A stretch of DNA of 18,969 nucleotides from JBHIBR01 sp046759145 [NCBI: Nitrospinota bacterium] (GTDB lineage: Bacteria > UBA8248): positions 1-18,969 of the forward strand of contig JBHIBR010000001.1 in NCBI GenBank assembly GCA_046759145.1. Reading direction: 5' to 3'. Position numbers and translations under genes: made by a program. Numbering within the stretch: the first letter of the stretch is position 1; each line of letters opens with the position of its first letter. Under the pieces are notes generated by a model, which saw only the letters and a program-made list of their open reading frames with translations, had not been told where the DNA came from and did not search any database. Below, piece after piece: positions 14,928 through 18,969 of this stretch.

Positions 14928-16154
14928 GTGCAGGTCAACGGGGCACGCCTCCGGGAATCCCTCCAAGCCATGGCCCGGGTGGGCGCCACGCCGGGAGGCG
15001 GGGTGGAGCGCCTGGCGCTCAGCGAAGCGGACCGCCAGGGGCGAGACCTGCTGCGCCGGTGGATGGAGGAGGCGGGCCTCCAGGTGAGCGTGGACGAGAT
15101 GGGGAACATGTTCGGCCGGCGGCGGGGCCGGGAGGATTCTCTCCCCCCCATCCTCGCAGGCTCCCATCTGGACACCGTCCCCCGGGGGGGGAAGTTTGAC
15201 GGCGCCCTAGGGGTGCTGGCCGCTCTCGAGGCCATCCGCACCCTCGACGACCGGGGCGTGGAGACCCGGAGGCCCATTGGGGTGGTGAACTTCACCAACG
15301 AGGAGGGCGCCCGTTTCCAGCCTGCCATGATCGGGAGCGGGGTGCTGGCCGGGGCCTTCTCCCTCCCCTACGCGCATAGCCGAGCCGACGGAGAGGGGAA
15401 GACGCTGGGGGAGGAACTCGAGCGGGTGGGCTACAAGGGGGAGGTCTCCTGCGCCGCCCGGCCCATCGGGGGATATCTGGAACTGCATGTGGAGCAGGGC
15501 CCCGTCCTCTCCTCCGGGGGGGTCTCCATCGGCGTGGTGGAGGGGATTTACGGCATCACCTGGATGCGGGTGGTCCTGGAGGGGGAAGCCGACCACGCGG
15601 GCCCCACCCCCATGGAGATGCGGAAGGACGCCCTGGTGGCCGCGGCAAAGGTGGTGCTCTCGGCCCAGAGCCTCCCGCGCCGCTTCGGGGGCGAGATGGT
15701 GGCCACGGTGGGCTCCCTCGCCGTGGAGCCGGGGGCGATCAACGTCATCCCCGGGGCGGTACGCTTGACGGTGGACCTTCGCTGCCCCGACGCCATGCGC
15801 CTGGAGCAGGCCCAGGAGATCCTCATCAACGACATCCACAACGCCGCCCGGTGCGAGGGCTGCCGCGTCCACGTGGAGCACCTCTGGACGAGCCCCCCCA
15901 CCTCCTTCGACCCCGGCGTGGTGACGGCTGTGGAGGCGGCCTGCCGGGAGCTGGGTTACTCCTTTCGCCAGATGGGCAGCGTTGCGGGGCACGACGCCAA
16001 GTACATGGCCGACCTCGGGCCGGCGGGGATGATCTTCGTGCCCAGCCAGGGGGGGAAGAGCCACTGCGAAGGAGAGGCCACAGAGTGGGAGGACGTCGAG
16101 CGCGGAGGGAACGTCCTGCTCGAGGCCCTCTGGCGGCTGGCCGAGGAGGGATGA
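14928..16154 (+). CDS. M20-family Zn-dependent hydrolase: N-carbamoyl-L-amino-acid hydrolase / allantoate amidohydrolase type
   Basis: The 408-residue protein has the full metal-ligand set of the hydantoinase/carbamoylase branch of M20. His80 is in GSHLDTV, Asp91 in GGKFDG, Glu126 in NEEG, His187 in ELHVEQG and His379 in SHCEGE. The lid/dimerisation domain carries ADHAGPTPMEMRKDA near 221-235. Such enzymes hydrolyse N-carbamoyl amino acids, beta-ureido acids or allantoate, releasing ammonia and CO2 in the cytosol. Sequence alone does not decide among these. The start is a GTG with AGGGGA about six bases upstream, 57 bases after the repaired glnE stop. A deacetylase-family gene follows after 12 bases, so the two form an operon. 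A role in nitrogen supply is an inference. Confidence 0.9.
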   Translation: MQVNGARLRESLQAMARVGATPGGGVERLALSEADRQGRDLLRRWMEEAGLQVSVDEMGNMFGRRRGREDSLPPILAGSHLDTVPRGGKFDGALGVLAALEAIRTLDDRGVETRRPIGVVNFTNEEGARFQPAMIGSGVLAGAFSLPYAHSRADGEGKTLGEELERVGYKGEVSCAARPIGGYLELHVEQGPVLSSGGVSIGVVEGIYGITWMRVVLEGEADHAGPTPMEMRKDALVAAAKVVLSAQSLPRRFGGEMVATVGSLAVEPGAINVIPGAVRLTVDLRCPDAMRLEQAQEILINDIHNAARCEGCRVHVEHLWTSPPTSFDPGVVTAVEAACRELGYSFRQMGSVAGHDAKYMADLGPAGMIFVPSQGGKSHCEGEATEWEDVERGGNVLLEALWRLAEEG

Positions 16155-16155
16155 A

Positions 16156-16160
16156 GGAGG
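16156..16160 (+). promoter_or_regulatory. Shine-Dalgarno choosing the second ATG of the deacetylase gene
   Basis: GGAGG abuts the first in-frame ATG (16161), too close to serve it, but is six bases from the second ATG at 16167, which is therefore the likely start. Confidence 0.6.
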
Positions 16161-16166
16161 ATGCCC

Positions 16167-16985
16167 ATGAGCGGGGGTAAGGTCCGCTGGAGAGGGGGCG
16201 CCCGATGCGCCGCCATGCTCAGTTTCGATGTGGACGGGGAAACCCTCTGGATGGCGCGCGACCCCGCCCTGGAGAGACGCCCTCTCCACATGGGGATGGG
16301 CGCCTACGGGCCAAGAGAGGGCGTCCCCCGCATCCTGCGGTTCTTGGACCGCTATGGCTTGCCGGCCACCTTCTTCATCCCGGGCTGGACGGCCGAGCGC
16401 TACCCCGACATGGTGAAGGCGGTGGTGGAGGCCGGCCACGAGGTGGGCCACCACGGCTACCTCCACGAGAAACCCTTCTTCCTCTCCGGCCCGGAGGAGG
16501 AGGAACGCCTCCTGGTCCGGGGGCTGGAGGCCCTGGAGCGCGTGGCGGGGGTGAAACCCAAGGGCTCCCGCACCCCCTCGTGCGACCCGAGCGCCCACAC
16601 CATGGGGCTGCTGGCCAAGCACGGCATCCTCTACCACAGCAACCTGATGGACGCCGACCTGCCCTACCACCACCCGGAGGGGTTGGTGGAGCTGCCCACC
16701 TGCTGGCCCCTGGACGACTTCATCTTCTTCGGCTTCAGCTCCATCCCCCCCATCGGCCACGGCATCCGAAGCCCCCAGGAGGTCTACAACATCTGGGTGG
16801 AGGAGTTCGAAGGGGTGTACGAGGAAGGGGGGTTCTACAACCTGATGATGCACCCCCAGGTCATCGGCCGACCCCACCGGATGCGGATGGTGGAGCGCTT
16901 GGTGGGGCACATGCTGGGGAAGGGAGATGTCTGGTTCTGCTGGGGAGGGGAGCTAGCAGAGTACTGGGCGGAGCACAATCCCTAG
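16167..16985 (+). CDS. NodB-homology polysaccharide deacetylase family protein (HP0310/PuuE-like)
   Basis: From the preferred ATG the protein has 272 residues. NodB motif 1 is SFDVDGE (metal Asp23 with Asp21) and motif 2 is GHEVGHHGYLHE with metal ligands His96 and His100. The arrangement, including an insertion GPREGVPRILRFLDRYGLPATFFIPG before motif 2 and MMHPQVIGRPHR near 227-238, resembles Helicobacter HP0310 and PuuE-type allantoinases, cytosolic members without a signal peptide. No signal peptide is visible here either. It could hydrolyse a cyclic amide (allantoin- or hydantoin-like ring) that the carbamoylase next door then opens further, or deacetylate a sugar polymer. It follows the carbamoylase by 12 bases in the same operon, which favours the first idea. 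Confidence 0.85.
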   Translation: MSGGKVRWRGGARCAAMLSFDVDGETLWMARDPALERRPLHMGMGAYGPREGVPRILRFLDRYGLPATFFIPGWTAERYPDMVKAVVEAGHEVGHHGYLHEKPFFLSGPEEEERLLVRGLEALERVAGVKPKGSRTPSCDPSAHTMGLLAKHGILYHSNLMDADLPYHHPEGLVELPTCWPLDDFIFFGFSSIPPIGHGIRSPQEVYNIWVEEFEGVYEEGGFYNLMMHPQVIGRPHRMRMVERLVGHMLGKGDVWFCWGGELAEYWAEHNP

Positions 16986-17001
16986 CGGCCCCGAAGAACA
17001 A

Positions 17002-17032
17002 AGCCCCGGGGGAGCCGGACTCCCCCGGGGCT
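17002..17032. terminator. Bidirectional intrinsic terminator between the deacetylase and cold-shock genes
   Basis: A perfect 13-bp GC-rich stem (17002-17014 with 17020-17032) closes a five-base loop in the 67-base gap between convergent genes. On the minus strand it is followed by TTTGTTCTTC, a good T-rich tract for the cold-shock gene; on the plus strand CTTCCGCTTCC is weaker. It probably ends both transcripts. Confidence 0.85.
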
Positions 17033-17052
17033 CTTCCGCTTCCGCGAGCGCC

Positions 17053-17265
17053 TTAGCCGCTCCGGCCTAAGCGCTTCACGCGGATGGCCTTGGGCCCCCG
17101 GGGATCCTGCTGGATATCGAACTCCACCGCCTCCCCCTCGGTGAGCGTGCGGAAGGCATCGCCCTGGATGGCCGAGAAGTGCACGAACACGTCCGCGCCA
17201 CCTTCCTGGGCGATGAATCCGAACCCCTTCGCCTCATTGAACCATTTCACAGTCCCGCGCGCCAT
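17053..17265 (-). CDS. cspA: Cold-shock domain protein (CspA family)
   Basis: This 70-residue single-domain protein is a complete cold-shock domain. The RNA-binding motifs are KGFGFI (RNP1, residues 13-18) and VFVHFSAI (RNP2, about 26-33), with the family's opening [10 protein letters not shown] and the C-terminal GPKAIRVKR strand. It binds single-stranded RNA/DNA in the cytosol as a chaperone or antiterminator. The ATG is preceded by GGAGGTGAGG. Upstream, a strong promoter is followed by a terminator-like hairpin before the gene, so leader-based control is possible. The shared terminator lies downstream. The specific paralogue (CspA versus other Csp) cannot be told from sequence. Confidence 0.95.
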   Translation of the reverse strand: MARGTVKWFNEAKGFGFIAQEGGADVFVHFSAIQGDAFRTLTEGEAVEFDIQQDPRGPKAIRVKRLGRSG

Positions 17266-17321
17266 CGCTCTCCCTCACCTCCTTCCTTCGAAATTTCTCC
17301 CGTGTCATGGCGCGTCGCGGG

Positions 17322-17408
17322 ATCCGAAAAAAAACCGCGAGGCCGGTGTCGGACCTCGCGGTTTCCACTCCTTCGGATAACCTTCGTACGGCGCCCTGAC
17401 AGCTGGCA
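17322..17408 (-). ncRNA. Candidate structured leader or small RNA between glnA and the cold-shock gene
   Basis: A transcript from the promoter at 17415-17443 would start near 17408 and within about 80 bases meet a perfect 11-bp hairpin followed by eight T residues. An outer 7-bp inverted repeat (ATCCGAA at 17378-17372 with TTCGGAT at 17328-17322) encloses that hairpin, so the T-run can itself be drawn into a longer stem. This could be an independent small RNA, or an attenuated leader of the cold-shock gene whose readthrough depends on temperature or a protein. No known RNA family was recognised, and no obvious antiterminator pairing was found. Confidence 0.4.
17327..17364 (-). terminator. Strong intrinsic terminator downstream of glnA and upstream of the cold-shock gene
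   Basis: On the minus strand the 11-bp stem (17364-17354 with 17342-17332, with further CCG/CGG pairing inside) is followed by an eight-T run starting in the stem. It is the first convincing terminator after the glnA stop at 17474. The cold-shock promoter lies upstream of it rather than downstream, which is unusual. Confidence 0.85.
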
Positions 17409-17414
17409 GACGAA

Positions 17415-17443
17415 ATTACAGCACGCTCGCGCCCCCGTGTCAA
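17415..17443 (-). promoter_or_regulatory. Near-consensus sigma-70 promoter (TTGACA-N17-TGTAAT) after glnA
   Basis: On the minus strand a perfect -35 TTGACA (17443-17438) and TGTAAT (17420-17415) are separated by exactly 17 bases. It lies 31 bases past the glnA stop and about 150 bases before the cold-shock ATG. It is oriented to drive the small RNA/leader candidate and, on readthrough, the cold-shock gene. Confidence 0.7.
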
Positions 17444-17473
17444 CCTTTTTTTCCCCGCGGGCCTCCCCGCCCC

Positions 17474-18922
17474 TTACAGGTCGAAATAGAGGGCGAACTC
17501 GTAGGGGTGGGGGCGGAGCCGCATCTGGTCCACCTCTCTTTCCCGCTTGTAGTTCAACCACGTCTCGATGAGGTCCTCGGTGAACACGTCCCCCTTGAGC
17601 AGGTAGTCGTGGTCCCGCTCCAGGCAATCCAGCACCTCCGCCAGGGAGGGCGGCGTCATCTTGACGTGGGCCTTCTCCTCGGGCTCGAGCTCGTAGAGGT
17701 CCTTGTCGATGGGGTCGGGGGGGACGATCCGGTTCTCGATGCCGTCCAGGCCCGCCATGAGCATCGCCGCGAAGCAGAGGTAGGGGTTACACGCGTTGTC
17801 GGGGCAGCGGTACTCGAGGCGTTTCACCTTCTCGCTCTTCGAGTACATGGGGATGCGGACGCAGGCGCTGCGGTTGCGCTGGGAGTAAATGAGGTTGATG
17901 GGCGCCTCGTAGCCCGGCACCAGGCGGCGGTAGCTGTTGGTCGTGGGGGCCACGAGGGCCAGGAGGGAGGGGGAGTGGTGGAGGAGGCCCCCAATGTAAT
18001 AGAGGGCCGTCTGGCTCACGTCCCCGTAGGTCCCCGCCTGGAAGAAGATGTTCCGGTTCCGCTTCCAGATGCTCTGGTGTGTGTGCATGCCCGAGCCGTT
18101 GTCCTGGAAGATGGGCTTGGGCATGAAGGTGGCCGTCTTGCCGTGGCGGCGGGCCACGTTCTTCACCACGTACTTGTACTTCATGACCTTATCGGCCATG
18201 TTCACCAGGGTGTCGAAGCGCATGTCCATCTCCCCCTGGCCGGCCGTGCCCACCTCGTGGTGGTGGACCTCCACGGGCACTCCGATGGACTCGAGCGCCA
18301 GCACCATCTCGCTGCGGATGTCCTGGAGGCTGTCGGTGGGGGGCACGGGGAAGTAGCCCTCCTTGTAGCGGGGCTTGTAGCCCAGGTTGGGCATCTCCTC
18401 CGTCCCGCTGTTCCAGGCGCCCTCGGCCGAATCGATGAAGTAGAAGCCGTGGTTGTAACTCTGGTCGAAGCGCACGTCGTCGAGGATGTAGAACTCCAGC
18501 TCGGGCCCGAAGTAGGCGGTGTCGCCGATCCCGGTGGCGGCGAGGTAGCGCTCCGCCTTCTGGGCCACGTAGCGCGCGTCGCGGCTGTAGACCTGGAGGG
18601 TGACGGGGTCCTTCACGTTGCAGTTCATGGAGAGGGTGGGTTCCTCCAGGAAGGGGTCGATGAAGGCGGTCTTGGGGTCGGGGATGAGGAGCATGTCGCT
18701 CTCTTCGATGGTCTGGAACCCCCGGATGCTGGACCCGTCGAAGCCGATCCCCTCCTCGAACACCTCCGGCGTGAGCTCCCGCGCCGGGATGGAGAAGTGC
18801 TGCCAGAGGCCGGGCATGTCGATGAATTTCAGGTCCACGATCTTGGCCCCGCTCTCCTTGACCAGCTTCAGCACCTCCTGGCGCTCGTTCCTCCCTCTGG
18901 GCCGTCTCGCCGCGCGTGCCAT
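17474..18922 (-). CDS. glnA: Glutamine synthetase, type I (GlnA)
   Basis: The 482-residue protein is full length for GSI. Recognisable elements are the DGSS loop at 62-65, the ELEFY metal-site strand at 141-145, [12 protein letters not shown] near 225-236 and [16 protein letters not shown] at 269-284 (ATP/glutamate site). NRSACVRIP lies at 350-358, and the adenylylation loop [11 protein letters not shown] carries Tyr410. It makes glutamine from glutamate, ammonia and ATP as a cytosolic dodecamer. The presence of Tyr410 with glnE in the same window points to control by reversible adenylylation. The ATG has GGAGG seven bases upstream; about ten basic N-terminal residues extend beyond the usual start. 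The promoter lies mostly outside the window. The gene ends before a small promoter/terminator spacer. Confidence 0.97.
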   Translation of the reverse strand: MARAARRPRGRNERQEVLKLVKESGAKIVDLKFIDMPGLWQHFSIPARELTPEVFEEGIGFDGSSIRGFQTIEESDMLLIPDPKTAFIDPFLEEPTLSMNCNVKDPVTLQVYSRDARYVAQKAERYLAATGIGDTAYFGPELEFYILDDVRFDQSYNHGFYFIDSAEGAWNSGTEEMPNLGYKPRYKEGYFPVPPTDSLQDIRSEMVLALESIGVPVEVHHHEVGTAGQGEMDMRFDTLVNMADKVMKYKYVVKNVARRHGKTATFMPKPIFQDNGSGMHTHQSIWKRNRNIFFQAGTYGDVSQTALYYIGGLLHHSPSLLALVAPTTNSYRRLVPGYEAPINLIYSQRNRSACVRIPMYSKSEKVKRLEYRCPDNACNPYLCFAAMLMAGLDGIENRIVPPDPIDKDLYELEPEEKAHVKMTPPSLAEVLDCLERDHDYLLKGDVFTEDLIETWLNYKREREVDQMRLRPHPYEFALYFDL

Positions 18923-18969
18923 GCACCATCCTCCCCCGTATGGGTCCCACCGTCGGGCGCGCCCCCTCC

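Noticed and set aside
15207-16910. A 567-codon open frame on the minus strand opposite the carbamoylase and deacetylase genes
   Set aside because: It spans two well-supported opposite-strand genes and their junction, is rich in His, Gly and Val from antisense codons, and matches no family I know.
1-18969. Mobile elements, CRISPR array, tRNA or rRNA genes
   Set aside because: No regularly spaced repeats, transposase or integrase motifs, tRNA cloverleaf or rRNA sequence was recognised on either strand.

Overview
This window is GC-rich bacterial chromosome in which almost every base is coding or short regulatory spacer. No rRNA, tRNA, CRISPR array, transposase, phage gene or origin was seen. 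The gene set (adenylylatable type I glutamine synthetase with GlnE, ECF sigma with a zinc-type anti-sigma, HtrA protease, 2-oxoacid:ferredoxin oxidoreductase, FCD-type GntR regulator) suits a GC-rich Gram-negative-like lineage, for example an uncultivated deltaproteobacterial, NC10, Rokubacteria or Tectomicrobia-type organism. I cannot fix the phylum from sequence alone.

Layout, left to right. (1) 1-4542, all minus strand: moeA, a RidA-family gene, an ECF sigma factor, its membrane-bound zinc anti-sigma factor, and an HtrA/Do-type periplasmic protease cut by the window edge. The last three form a plausible envelope-stress module. (2) 4644-9058, minus strand: a self-contained operon with a near-consensus promoter, a palindromic TGGT-N3-ACCA operator, an FCD/GntR regulator, a fused gamma-delta (ferredoxin) subunit, an alpha subunit, a TPP-binding beta subunit and a strong intrinsic terminator. 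Active-site residues of the alpha subunit match those I recall for oxalate oxidoreductase rather than pyruvate:ferredoxin oxidoreductase. This is the most interesting system here: a locally regulated, probably oxalate-oxidising, ferredoxin-reducing enzyme. (3) 9059-11670: a radical SAM protein with a long Ala-rich helical tail, an AT-richer core, and flanking hairpins. (4) 11671-16985, plus strand: glnE (carrying a one-base frameshift near its 3' end), an M20 carbamoylase/allantoate-amidohydrolase-type enzyme, and an HP0310/PuuE-like NodB deacetylase. (5) 16986-18969, minus strand: a cold-shock protein and glnA, separated by a spacer that holds a strong promoter followed immediately by a strong terminator-like hairpin.

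How the parts fit: GlnE is the expected modifier of the glutamine synthetase, whose adenylylation tyrosine is present. The carbamoylase-type enzyme would release ammonia from ureido compounds and feed the same nitrogen economy. The 2-oxoacid oxidoreductase would supply low-potential electrons on ferredoxin under control of its own effector-responsive repressor.
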